This document shows positions 16,580-24,373 of a stretch of DNA of 64,000 nt, piece after piece; within the stretch, counting starts at the first letter, position 1; every line of letters starts with the position of its first letter. Position numbers and translations under genes: made by a program. This stretch comes from Salinispora fenicalii (lineage in GTDB: Bacteria; Actinomycetota; Actinomycetes; Mycobacteriales; Micromonosporaceae): the NCBI RefSeq assembly GCF_000514815.1, contig NZ_AZWQ01000017.1, positions 177,256-241,255 of the forward strand. The letters run 5' to 3'. A model generated the notes under the pieces. The model saw only the letters and a program-made list of their open reading frames with translations, was not told where the DNA came from and did not search any database.

Positions 16580-17220
16580 GCGGCCTCGTGGCGGAGATCG
16601 TGGCCCAGCTCAACGCGGCGATCCAACGGCTCGACACGCTCACCGTCGCGGCCACACACGCCCAGGCGGAGATCAGTCAGGGTCACCGCCGTTTTGCCGA
16701 GATTTGCCAAGGCACCGATCAGCGAGATTGTCGAGAGGCAGTGACGCAGAGCCGTACCGCTGCGGACAAGGCGAGCCGGCTCGGTCGCCTGACCAGCAAG
16801 GCAGCCGGACACCTCGCCGCGTACGGGAACGCCATCGCTCCCGGAGCCGTCCCCAACCGCCCTGGTGAAGCATCACCCTCGGGCGAGCGCCTGGCCGCTG
16901 AGGCAGAGAATCGAGGCAGCCGGGCGGAGGCCTTCCTTCGACGCCACGTCAAGAAGGCGGATCAGACAGAAGGTAACCTTCAGAACGCCGAGAAGGCAGC
17001 GACAGCGGGGTTCCGTGAATTCGTCCAGCAGACGAAGGGCGGCCCCGGCGGCACCTCAACGTCCACCACCCAGCCAAAGCCCGCTACACCGACAGATCGA
17101 CCACATCTGGAGCACCCAGTCGCCTCGGTAATCATGGCGGCCGGAGCGGTGGCCGTCGGTCTCAAGGGGCTGTGGAACATGACCAAAAAGCATCGGGAGA
17201 GGAAGCGTCGTGACGATTAG
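16576..17220 (+). CDS. Helical paralogue 3 with a C-terminal membrane segment
   Basis: Product of 214 residues. Residues 1-95 follow the pattern of the two preceding products (LVAEIVAQLNAAIQRLDTLT, then EAVTQSRTAADKASRLGRL, ending AGHLAAYGNAIAPG). A second helical stretch (about 100-155) and a Gly/Thr/Pro linker come next, then a hydrophobic segment near 185-203 (HPVASVIMAAGAVAVGL) with a strongly basic end (KKHRERKRRDD). This suggests a tail-anchored membrane protein with its body in the cytoplasm, able to tether the two soluble paralogues. Coupled to both neighbours by overlaps (ATGA upstream, 11 nt downstream). Confidence 0.75.
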   Translation: MSGLVAEIVAQLNAAIQRLDTLTVAATHAQAEISQGHRRFAEICQGTDQRDCREAVTQSRTAADKASRLGRLTSKAAGHLAAYGNAIAPGAVPNRPGEASPSGERLAAEAENRGSRAEAFLRRHVKKADQTEGNLQNAEKAATAGFREFVQQTKGGPGGTSTSTTQPKPATPTDRPHLEHPVASVIMAAGAVAVGLKGLWNMTKKHRERKRRDD

Positions 17221-17635
17221 TCCTGACATGGTCGCCTACATTCGCACGATGGTGAAAGGCGAGCACGCCGAGAACGACCGCATCGAAGCCCGCCTCGATG
17301 ACCAGGGCTGGGAAGGCTTCGGCACGCTACTCGGCGCGGTCTTCTACTTCGCGGTGAACCGCCACTTCCCGCACGGCGCCAGCCAGGACGAGGTGATCCG
17401 GTTCGTCAGCGAGATGCGAAGCACGACGACAGGTGGGCCCGAAACCGATGCGACAAGTGCGGAGACGTTGATCAACGCCGCTCTCGATCCAAGCATTGAC
17501 TCGGACATCGACCCGAAGGTGGCCGGACGGGTCCAAGGCCTGACCATCCTGCACACGCTCGGCGCTGGCGCCATTTCGGACGAGGAGTTGGACGACCTTT
17601 TGGCGGAGGGATCAGCCCTGGCCAGCCGGGTCTAG
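17210..17635 (+). CDS. Acidic protein of unknown function, last gene of the helical-paralogue operon
   Basis: Product of 141 residues from GTG 17210, overlapping the previous gene by 11 nt. Acidic and soluble. It contains EGFGTLLGAVFYFAVNRHFP, an amphipathic or buried helix, then a helical C terminus (VQGLTILHTLGAGAISDEEL). It is unlike the three paralogues before it. The stop codon lies at CAGCCGGGTCT, a string also present in the intact XRE gene at 15125, and a decayed XRE tail follows at once. No family recognised. Confidence 0.7.
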   Translation: MTISPDMVAYIRTMVKGEHAENDRIEARLDDQGWEGFGTLLGAVFYFAVNRHFPHGASQDEVIRFVSEMRSTTTGGPETDATSAETLINAALDPSIDSDIDPKVAGRVQGLTILHTLGAGAISDEELDDLLAEGSALASRV

Positions 17636-17637
17636 CC

Positions 17638-17708
17638 CGGTCTTCGGGCACCTGGTCGCCCCGGCGCCAGCACTCCAAATCCGCGAGCTGATCCGGAAGG
17701 CGATCTAG
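17638..17708 (+). pseudogene. Decayed 3' end of an XRE/DUF5753 gene
   Basis: Aligns by eye with 15129-15200 at the end of the intact regulator: CGGTCTTCGGGCACCTGG here against CGGGTCTTCGAGCACCTGG there, then a shared CTGATCC and GGCGATC. Its frame reads VFGHLVAP...RELIRKAI and stops, against VFEHLVAT...RDLIQEAI. No start and no body remain, so it is a fragment left by recombination or deletion. Confidence 0.8.
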
Positions 17709-17751
17709 AGCGGGGAGGGGATGTCGCGGTCCTCCGGCCGTCTCGTGCCGG

Positions 17752-19179
17752 TCACGGTCGGCGGCGAGCGAACAGGAGGAGAAGCCCGGAGGCCACGATG
17801 CTTCCTGCCGCAGTCCAACGCAAGGTGTCTTCGATGGCCTCCGTGAGCCCCACACTTCTCGACTGAATGTCGATCAGCGTCGCTGCGGCCGCTACCCCGA
17901 GGCCGGCGACCCCGACGACGATCGCAAGGGTGACACCGGACGCTTCACCCACCAACTCCCGGGCCACAACCGACTGCGTGCCGATGTTGGACATCGTGTA
18001 CCCCACGCCGTAGCTCAATCCGAACAACGCGAGGCCGGGCAGGTAGGAACCGGAACCACCGCCGAGAGAGACCACAAACAGGCCAATCCCACCGATTGCC
18101 GCACTGATGGCCATAACTACCGGAATATTCAGGTGCTCGCCGAGGCGTCCTGCGATCGGACCGGCGACACCGACGCCCACCGAGGCGGTGAGAAGAATCA
18201 GCCCCGCGGCGAAAGGTGAGCGACCTTCCCCCTGCTGTAAATAGAGTGTGCTACCGAATACTCCGATGACAATAGCGGTGTTGGCAACCATCCCCAGCAG
18301 GGTCACGATGACGTAGGGCCGGTTGCGAAACAGGTCGAGTTTGACCAGCGGATACTTCGCCAACCGCTCACGCTGCACGAACGCCGCCAGAATCAGCAGC
18401 CCGACCACGGCGATGCCGGCCGTGGCGAGGGGCTGCCAGGTGCTCGTCAGGTCCACCGCGAGCGTTACCAGGGCGATCCCAGCCGCCACCAGGGCCAGGC
18501 CCGGCAGGTCGATCGACCGCGGCACCGTAGGGTCGTGCGACTCACGCACGCCAGCAGCGACCACCGCGATGGTGATAATACACAACGGTACGTTCACGAG
18601 CGGCACGACCCGCCAGACGACCAGCTCCGTCATCCCACCGCCGAAGGGAGGGCCGAGCGCCATCGACACGGCGCCGATGCCGTAGGCGTAGCCGATCGCC
18701 CGTTTCACCCGGTGCGTGGGAAAGGCATTCGTGACGATGGCGACGGCGAGCGGGAAGATGATGGCGGAGCCGATTCCCTGGACGGTCCGGAAGGCGATGG
18801 CGGTCCCCGCGTTGGGGGCTAGGGCAACGCCCAGGGAACAGAGGCCGAAAATCACGAGGCCGGCCATGAGAATGCGTTTGCGGCCAAGGATGTCGCCGAG
18901 GCGTCCGCCAGGAATCAGGAACGCCGCCTGGGAGAGCAGGTAGGCGCTGAGCACCCAGTGCAGGTTGGTGGGAGACGTGCGCAGCTCCGAGGCCATCCTC
19001 GGCAGCGCGAGGTTGAGCGCGAAAAAGTCGAGGTGGATAAGGATGATGCAGAAGGATGCCGCGACCAACGTCAGCTTGGCCTGCGCTGCGGCTCCGTGAG
19101 GTGAGGCATTCCCGGCCACGTGACGAAAGTGTTGCAGGCGAAGAAGCACAGTTTTCCTCACGTGGTTAAGTGGTCGCAT
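17752..19179 (-). CDS. MFS multidrug exporter, DHA2 (14-TM) type
   Basis: Product of 475 residues. The first membrane helix is LTLVAASFCIILIHLDFFAL, with motif D1 (NLALPRMASEL) after it. Motif A is the GGRLGDILGRKR loop between TM2 and TM3, and motif C lies in TM5 (GIGAVSMALGPPFGG). About 14 hydrophobic helices follow to the C terminus, the DHA2 EmrB/QacA/Mmr pattern that couples proton entry to drug or antibiotic export. ATG 19179 is used, but the 30 N-terminal residues are atypical and GTG 19161 is an alternative. It overlaps a small upstream gene by 14 nt. Confidence 0.88.
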   Translation of the reverse strand: MRPLNHVRKTVLLRLQHFRHVAGNASPHGAAAQAKLTLVAASFCIILIHLDFFALNLALPRMASELRTSPTNLHWVLSAYLLSQAAFLIPGGRLGDILGRKRILMAGLVIFGLCSLGVALAPNAGTAIAFRTVQGIGSAIIFPLAVAIVTNAFPTHRVKRAIGYAYGIGAVSMALGPPFGGGMTELVVWRVVPLVNVPLCIITIAVVAAGVRESHDPTVPRSIDLPGLALVAAGIALVTLAVDLTSTWQPLATAGIAVVGLLILAAFVQRERLAKYPLVKLDLFRNRPYVIVTLLGMVANTAIVIGVFGSTLYLQQGEGRSPFAAGLILLTASVGVGVAGPIAGRLGEHLNIPVVMAISAAIGGIGLFVVSLGGGSGSYLPGLALFGLSYGVGYTMSNIGTQSVVARELVGEASGVTLAIVVGVAGLGVAAAATLIDIQSRSVGLTEAIEDTLRWTAAGSIVASGLLLLFARRRP

Positions 19180-19432
19180 TCCCGAGGTGCACCGTAGGCA
19201 CGTCTCGCACTGTCACACACCCGCCCCGGCTGGTCCGGTGATTCACGGTAATCGCCGAGCCGCGCTGTTCGTCGGCGTGTAGCTGCATGACCCTTTCAAG
19301 ATCATGAGTATGGGAGAGTGCCCGATCGCGGTCCAACCACAGTGGTGCGTCGTGCGGCGAGGTGAGGACGAAGCTCCGGTACGACGAGGTCTTCTGCCCT
19401 TCACTGGTGATGCGCGCAGTACGTATCTGCAT
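19166..19432 (-). CDS. Possible small protein upstream of the MFS exporter
   Basis: An open frame of 88 residues from ATG 19432: MQIRTARITSEGQKTSSYRS, then FVLTSPHDAPLWLDRDRALS, then a His/Arg-containing tail. The composition is protein-like and not low complexity. The stop overlaps the exporter start by 14 nt, as in an operon, but the ribosome site is weak (GGGTGA). If it is not real, the 359 bp between exporter and methyltransferase are non-coding and hold only the palindromes near 19434-19485. Confidence 0.45.
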   Translation of the reverse strand: MQIRTARITSEGQKTSSYRSFVLTSPHDAPLWLDRDRALSHTHDLERVMQLHADEQRGSAITVNHRTSRGGCVTVRDVPTVHLGNATT

Positions 19433-19461
19433 TTCACCCGTTCGGGTGACACTCGATGGTC

Positions 19462-19485
19462 GGTATCTGTGTGAACACAGGTACC
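19462..19485. promoter_or_regulatory. 24-bp palindrome in the divergent exporter / methyltransferase region
   Basis: GGTATCTGTGT and ACACAGGTACC arms (one mismatch) around GA. A second inverted repeat, TCACCCG/CGGGTGA, lies at 19434-19449. Their position between divergent genes suggests an operator for a dimeric regulator, but no regulator gene adjoins. Confidence 0.5.
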
Positions 19486-19538
19486 GGCCGCGGGTATGTG
19501 GTTGCCCGCCGACGGTCAGCCGTAACACGATCTGCTGT

Positions 19539-20351
19539 GTGCTGAAGCCCGAAATCATGGAGTACTACCAGCGGGGCGGCGAGCGGGATCGGCTTGCTGC
19601 CGGCCCGGGCCGGTTGGAGTTCCTGCGCACGTGGGATGTCCTGTCCCGGGTACTCCCGGGTGCGCCAGCGGACTTGCTGGACGTGGGCGGTGCGACCGGG
19701 GTCTACGCCGCTCCGCTGGCGCAGGCCGGCTACCACGTCCGGGTTGTCGACCCGGTGCCCGAGCATGTGGCTGAGGCGGCAGCCCGCCCCGGTGTGACCG
19801 CCGTCCTCGGGGATGCCCGGGCCTTGCCCGCCGCCGATCGCAGCGTGGACGCGGTCCTGCTGCTCGGGCCGCTGTATCACCTGCCGGAGCGGACGGATCG
19901 CGTTGCTGTCTGGCGGGAAGCGGCTCGTGTCGTACGTGCTGGCGGCGTGGTTGTGGGCGCCACCATCAGCCGGTTCGCGTCGCTGTTCGACGGTTTCGTG
20001 AAGGGCTACTTCACTGACGCACGGTTCCGACCCATGGTGGAGCGCACGTTGGCCGAAGGAGTGCACCGCAATATCGGCGACACGCAGAGGTGGTTTACCA
20101 GCGCCTACTTCCACCATCCGGACGAGTTGGCCGGTGAAGCGACGGAGGCGGGCCTCGTCGTACGGCGGCGGGTTTCGGTCGAGGGCCCGCTGGGGATGAC
20201 CGGGGCGCGACTGGCCGAGATCCTGGCCAGCCCCGACCTGACCGGCCTGCTGCTGGAAATGATGCGCTCGGTGGAAGACGAGCCGAGTTTGCTCGGCGCC
20301 AGCGGCCACGTCCTCACGATCGCCGTCCGGAGCAGCGCAGAAGCGGAGTAG
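19539..20351 (+). CDS. Class I SAM-dependent methyltransferase
   Basis: About 270 residues. GTG 19539 is preferred because the opening LKPEIMEYYQRGGERDRL matches the usual start of this group; ATG 19557 is possible. Motif I is LLDVGGATGVYAAPLA, the motif II region is VRVVDPVPEHV, the post-II acidic site is VLGDARALP, and motif IV is VDAVLLLGPLYHLPER. These are the marks of a methyltransf-11/25 small-molecule methyltransferase. Its substrate is unknown. The 3' end overlaps the convergent acyltransferase gene by 38 nt. Confidence 0.85.
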   Translation: MLKPEIMEYYQRGGERDRLAAGPGRLEFLRTWDVLSRVLPGAPADLLDVGGATGVYAAPLAQAGYHVRVVDPVPEHVAEAAARPGVTAVLGDARALPAADRSVDAVLLLGPLYHLPERTDRVAVWREAARVVRAGGVVVGATISRFASLFDGFVKGYFTDARFRPMVERTLAEGVHRNIGDTQRWFTSAYFHHPDELAGEATEAGLVVRRRVSVEGPLGMTGARLAEILASPDLTGLLLEMMRSVEDEPSLLGASGHVLTIAVRSSAEAE

Positions 20352-21483
20352 ACCACCGCGTCGAAGCCTGGGGTGGGACCGAACGGCCCTTTCGGGGACG
20401 CCGTCCCGCGCCGATCCGGGCACCCAACCACAGCCCGCCCAGCAGAACAGCTGCGAAGACGGGCAGCCAGCGGAGGCGGGCGAGGATCCACCACCACGAG
20501 TCGGGCGCGGTGTGCAGTCCGGGCAGTGGGGCGGAGCTCAGGGCGAAGAGTGTCACCGCCACCAACGCGGTCTGGTGCCACAAGAAGATCCGCATGGCCC
20601 ACAGATTCGTCCCGGCCACGACAGCCCAGACCAGCGGCCGGCGGGCGAGCCGGGTCAGCGGGCCACGCAGCAGCAGGGCGAGCCCCACCTGAGCCAACCC
20701 GAAGCTCACCGCGACGAGGGTGGGCGGGTTGAGGTTGGACAGGCCCTGGCCTGGCACACCGACCAGGCTGGTCGGATAGTCGAACCAGTGCACCAGCGCG
20801 GCGGTGGCCACGACCCCACCGAGGAGCAGCCCGACCGCCGGCAGCCGGGCCCCGCGGGCACAGGCCACCCCGAGGCAGAAGGGTACGAGCCAGGCGGTCG
20901 CCACGTTCACCCCACCGAGCCACGACGGGCCGTCGAGCCCGAGCCGCGCCACGTCGACCACGGCGACCGCGGCCACGAGCGGCACGATGATCCGACCGGG
21001 CCGGTTCCACACGAGCGGGGTCACGGCGATGAGCCCGGCGTACACCACGACAAACCACAGTGGGCTCAGCACGATGACGCGGACGGTTCGCGCTGACTCT
21101 GCGCCGACGGCGGGCATCCAGACCAGGGCCACCACCGCCCAGAGGGCGAGGAAAGCCAGCATCGGACGGAAGAGCCGGTCCATCCGCGCCAGCAGCCACC
21201 CGAGGTAGCTTCCCGCCCTCGGCAGTCCAGACGCCGCGGCGAACCCTCCGACGAAGAAGAAGAGCGCGAGGGTCTGCAGCAGCCAGGAGAGTGGGGTGAG
21301 GCCGGGCAGGTACGTCAGCGGGCTGGCCACCCGCAGCCCGGACTCGGTGACCACGAAGGCGGTTACCAGCCAGTGGCCGAGCACCACGCCGGCGATAGCT
21401 AAGGCTCGTAACACGTCGATGGACCGGTCCCGGCCGGCCGGGGTGGCCGCCGCAAGGCGGGCGGGCAGCGATCTCGCGGTCAT
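20314..21483 (-). CDS. Acyltransferase-3-family integral membrane protein
   Basis: Product of 389 residues with about 10 membrane helices. It opens with RDRSIDVLRALAIAGVVLGHW, the family signature R.iD.LRa.Ai..Vv..H containing the catalytic His. It continues with the usual helices (LFFFVGGFAAASGL) and FLWHQTALVAV near the end. Members O-acylate sugars, antibiotics or cell-wall polymers from the membrane. Start ATG 21483 overlaps the stop of the upstream hydrolase gene as ATGA, so the two are coupled. The C-terminal 25 residues are basic and disordered. Confidence 0.85.
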   Translation of the reverse strand: MTARSLPARLAAATPAGRDRSIDVLRALAIAGVVLGHWLVTAFVVTESGLRVASPLTYLPGLTPLSWLLQTLALFFFVGGFAAASGLPRAGSYLGWLLARMDRLFRPMLAFLALWAVVALVWMPAVGAESARTVRVIVLSPLWFVVVYAGLIAVTPLVWNRPGRIIVPLVAAVAVVDVARLGLDGPSWLGGVNVATAWLVPFCLGVACARGARLPAVGLLLGGVVATAALVHWFDYPTSLVGVPGQGLSNLNPPTLVAVSFGLAQVGLALLLRGPLTRLARRPLVWAVVAGTNLWAMRIFLWHQTALVAVTLFALSSAPLPGLHTAPDSWWWILARLRWLPVFAAVLLGGLWLGARIGAGRRPRKGRSVPPQASTRWSTPLLRCSGRRS

Positions 21484-22220
21484 GCTGTCCCCAACGCCAC
21501 GGCAGCGAGACTTTCCAGTGCGGTGGTGCCGGGCAGGAAGTATCCGTCGTGTCCTTCGGCGCCCGTGACATCCAGGTTCCGCGCGCCGAACGAGGGCCGG
21601 CTCGGATCCACCCCGTGCCCGAGGCCAAGGACCCGCACGTCGGGGATTCGCCGAATCCAGTCGTTCTCGGCGCTGCCCGCCCAGAGCCGCGCCTCGGTAT
21701 CCAGCTGTTCGGCCGCACTGACATCGAGGCCAGGGCTTCCCAGCACCACGAGGTCGGTGACCTGAACGGGCAGCCGGGCCGCGGCGTAGGCGAGGACCAG
21801 GGATCCGTAGCTGTGCCCGATCACCGTTATCGCCGTGTCCGGCCGGGCCGTGGCGAGCTGCCGGACGTACTCGGTCAGGGCCGTCGCTCCGGCCATCGCG
21901 CGCTCCGACCGGATCGCGGCGAGGTCGATGCCGCCGGGCGGCGCGTAGCCGAGCCAGGCCACCACCGCTACCCGCCCGCCAGACGCGGCGTGCAGCTGCC
22001 GGGCCTGCCAGTGCGGCGAGCGCCGCAGCACGCCCCCGTGCCCCCGGTCAAGGTTCTCCGGTGTAGTGGCCGCACCGGGCACCAGCACGACAATCCCATC
22101 GGCCCCATCCGGATCGCCCACGGTCCGCACCACCGGCACGCCGGTCGCCGCCGGGCTCGGGGCCGGGCACGCGGCGGCCAGCACCGCCGCGACGAGCAGC
22201 CGCAACAACCATCGCTTCAT
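21480..22220 (-). CDS. Exported alpha/beta hydrolase, DUF1023 type
   Basis: Product of 246 residues from ATG 22220. A signal peptide (MKRWLLRLLVAAVLAAACPA) is present; the Cys at 18 could be a lipoprotein site, though the lipobox is imperfect. The nucleophile elbow is GHSYGS after TAITVI. The acid lies probably in the DLVVLGSPGLDV region, and the His in GAEGHDGYF near the C terminus. It cuts ester or amide bonds outside the membrane; the substrate is unknown. Coupling to the acyltransferase suggests both act on one surface or exported molecule. Confidence 0.82.
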   Translation of the reverse strand: MKRWLLRLLVAAVLAAACPAPSPAATGVPVVRTVGDPDGADGIVVLVPGAATTPENLDRGHGGVLRRSPHWQARQLHAASGGRVAVVAWLGYAPPGGIDLAAIRSERAMAGATALTEYVRQLATARPDTAITVIGHSYGSLVLAYAAARLPVQVTDLVVLGSPGLDVSAAEQLDTEARLWAGSAENDWIRRIPDVRVLGLGHGVDPSRPSFGARNLDVTGAEGHDGYFLPGTTALESLAAVALGTA

Positions 22221-22293
22221 GGCAGCGACGCTAGGTAGGGACCGTCCCCGGCAACGTCACCCGCGAGCGCCAACCCGGACCGGTACGCCGGTA

Positions 22294-22959
22294 CTACTCC
22301 CCCGGGTTGATCATGCCACTTTCGTAGGCGTAGACCACCGCCTGCGCCCGGTCCCGCAGGTTCAGCTTCATCAGCACGCGGCTGACGTGAGTCTTGACGG
22401 TCTGCTCGGCAAGCACCAACTCCGCCGCGATCTCCTGGTTCGACAGTCCGCGCGCGATCAGCCGCAGCACTTCTGCCTCGCGCCGAGTGAGGGTGTTGAT
22501 CGATTCCGGTTCGGCTCGGCGCGGCCGAGTGCGGCTTGCGTAAGCCGCGATGAGCCGCCGGGTCACCGAGGGAGCGAGCAAGGCCTCACCCGCGGCGATC
22601 ACGCGGACCGCGTGCACGAGTTCCGCGGCCGGCGCGTCCTTCAGCAGGAACCCGCTCGCGCCGGCCCTCAGCGCCTCGAACACGTAGTCGTCCACGTCGA
22701 AGGTGCTCAGGATCAGCACCTTCGGCCGATACCGCCCGGGGGGCAGCTCCAGGATCCGACGCGTCGCGGTCAGGCCGTCAACGGTCGGCATCCGGATATC
22801 CATCAGGATGACATCAGGAGCGTGCCGGCGCGCCGCGGCAATCGCCTGCTCGCCATCGGCGACGTCCGCCACCACCACCATGTCCTCCTGGGCGGTGAGC
22901 AGCGCCCCGAAGCCCTCCCGGACCATCGCGTGGTCGTCAACGAGCAACACCTTGATCAT
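22294..22959 (-). CDS. NarL/LuxR-family response regulator
   Basis: Product of 221 residues. ATG 22959 overlaps the kinase stop as ATGA and has GGAG upstream. The receiver domain carries D8/D9 and phosphoacceptor D54 (ILMDIRMP), with the Lys in FLLKDAPAAEL. The LuxR-type helix-turn-helix is LTRREAEVLRLIARGLSNQE, then LAEQTVKTHVSRVLMKL. It is the partner of the coupled histidine kinase. The target is unknown; the hydrolase/acyltransferase pair next to it on the same strand is a candidate. Confidence 0.94.
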   Translation of the reverse strand: MIKVLLVDDHAMVREGFGALLTAQEDMVVVADVADGEQAIAAARRHAPDVILMDIRMPTVDGLTATRRILELPPGRYRPKVLILSTFDVDDYVFEALRAGASGFLLKDAPAAELVHAVRVIAAGEALLAPSVTRRLIAAYASRTRPRRAEPESINTLTRREAEVLRLIARGLSNQEIAAELVLAEQTVKTHVSRVLMKLNLRDRAQAVVYAYESGMINPGE

Positions 22960-24194
22960 GACTGGCACTCCAGGGGCAACGTCGCCCGCACCTCGAATCC
23001 ACCGTCGTCGGTCTGGTCGGCACTCAGGCTGCCATGCAGCATGGCCACCCGCTCGCGCATCCCGAGCAGGCCGTGGCTGCCGCTCGCGCCGGTCACCGCG
23101 GCGGCCGGAGGGGGCACCGGGCGACCGTTGGGGTCCACCTTGACCGCGTTGCGGACCCGGATGATCAACTCATGCTGGTTCCGATGCAGGGTGAGGTCAG
23201 TGGGTGCACCGGGAGCATGTCGAGCCACATTGGAGAGGGCTTCCTGCACGATCCGGTAGGCGGAGAGCCCCACCGAATCCGGCACACCGGTGATCACGCC
23301 CTGCACCGACACCGTGACTGGGGTTCCGGCTGCCCGCGCGCCCGCCACGAGCGCGTCCAACTCCACGAGGCTGGGCTGAGGCGCGGTTAGCGACTGCTCC
23401 TGCGGGGCGCGCAGGACGCCCAGCAACCGCCGCATCTCGGTGAGCGCTTCCCGGGATGACTCCGCGATCTCGATGAACTCCGCCCGCGCCGCTGGCGAAA
23501 GTTCGTTCAGGCGGTAGACGGCGGTCTCCGACCGCACCGCGATGAGGGACATGTGGTGGGCGACGACGTCATGCAGCTCACGGGCGATGCGTGCGCGCTC
23601 GGTCAGCATCGCACCCCGCTCCCGCTCGACGACCAGGCCGGTGCGCGCCTGCGCCCATCGGCCCAGCAGGTGACCCACCCCCAGGACGCCGCTGACCAGC
23701 AACATGCTGCCGTAGCCAACGCCCGGGTCGAGAAACAGCAGAGACATCGCGATGCTGAACGCCCAGACCCAGAACAGCACCCCTAGCGGATGGCGGTAGC
23801 CGACCACCACAAGTACGACGAGGTAGACCAGGATCAGCACCGGGTTGCCGGGCCAGGGGGCACCGGCTTCGTGCAGTCCGTTAACACCACTGACCAGGGT
23901 GGCTACCGCTGCCACCCGCCACGCCAGCAGCGCCCGGCGGGGCATCAGGGCCACCGGCGCCGCAGTCAGGGCGGCGAGGAGGATCGTCTCAAGTCTGCCA
24001 ACCTGGTACGGCGCGAGACCCGCCATCGCGAGGAGCCACAGCAGGAACGCGGCCAGCGGCGCCAGCACCCGCAGATGCGGGCGCAGCCGCGCCAACCGAC
24101 GAGTCCGACCCGACGCGGCAGCTTCCCCGGGCTTCGGGTCGTGGCCGGTGGCGACCGCCCGCACCAAATCACGCAGCGCTGTGGTTACGGGCAT
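22956..24194 (-). CDS. NarL-partner sensor histidine kinase (HisKA_3 type)
   Basis: Product of 412 residues. It has five or six membrane helices between about 43 and 178, then the dimerisation/phosphoacceptor helix with H208 in RIARELHDVVAHHMSLI, and the ATPase domain with the N box (IVQEALSNVARHA) and G box (GSHGLLGMRERVAMLHG). This is the DesK/LiaS-like type that senses membrane state or lipophilic drugs. ATG 24194 has no ribosome site; TACTCT ends 6 nt before it, so the message may be leaderless. Confidence 0.92.
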   Translation of the reverse strand: MPVTTALRDLVRAVATGHDPKPGEAAASGRTRRLARLRPHLRVLAPLAAFLLWLLAMAGLAPYQVGRLETILLAALTAAPVALMPRRALLAWRVAAVATLVSGVNGLHEAGAPWPGNPVLILVYLVVLVVVGYRHPLGVLFWVWAFSIAMSLLFLDPGVGYGSMLLVSGVLGVGHLLGRWAQARTGLVVERERGAMLTERARIARELHDVVAHHMSLIAVRSETAVYRLNELSPAARAEFIEIAESSREALTEMRRLLGVLRAPQEQSLTAPQPSLVELDALVAGARAAGTPVTVSVQGVITGVPDSVGLSAYRIVQEALSNVARHAPGAPTDLTLHRNQHELIIRVRNAVKVDPNGRPVPPPAAAVTGASGSHGLLGMRERVAMLHGSLSADQTDDGGFEVRATLPLECQS

Positions 24195-24373
24195 TCGGTC
24201 AGAGTACTGTCACGCTCCGGCTGGTGAGACAACGCAGTCTGGGATCCTGGGCGCATTCCCACGACCCGAAGAAACACCCGTGGTGGGCACCCTTCCAGCA
24301 GGAAACTCTCCGATCCGCGGGTTACAGTCCGCTGTCGTCAACGACGACTCGTACCGGGAAGGGGGGTCGGCTG

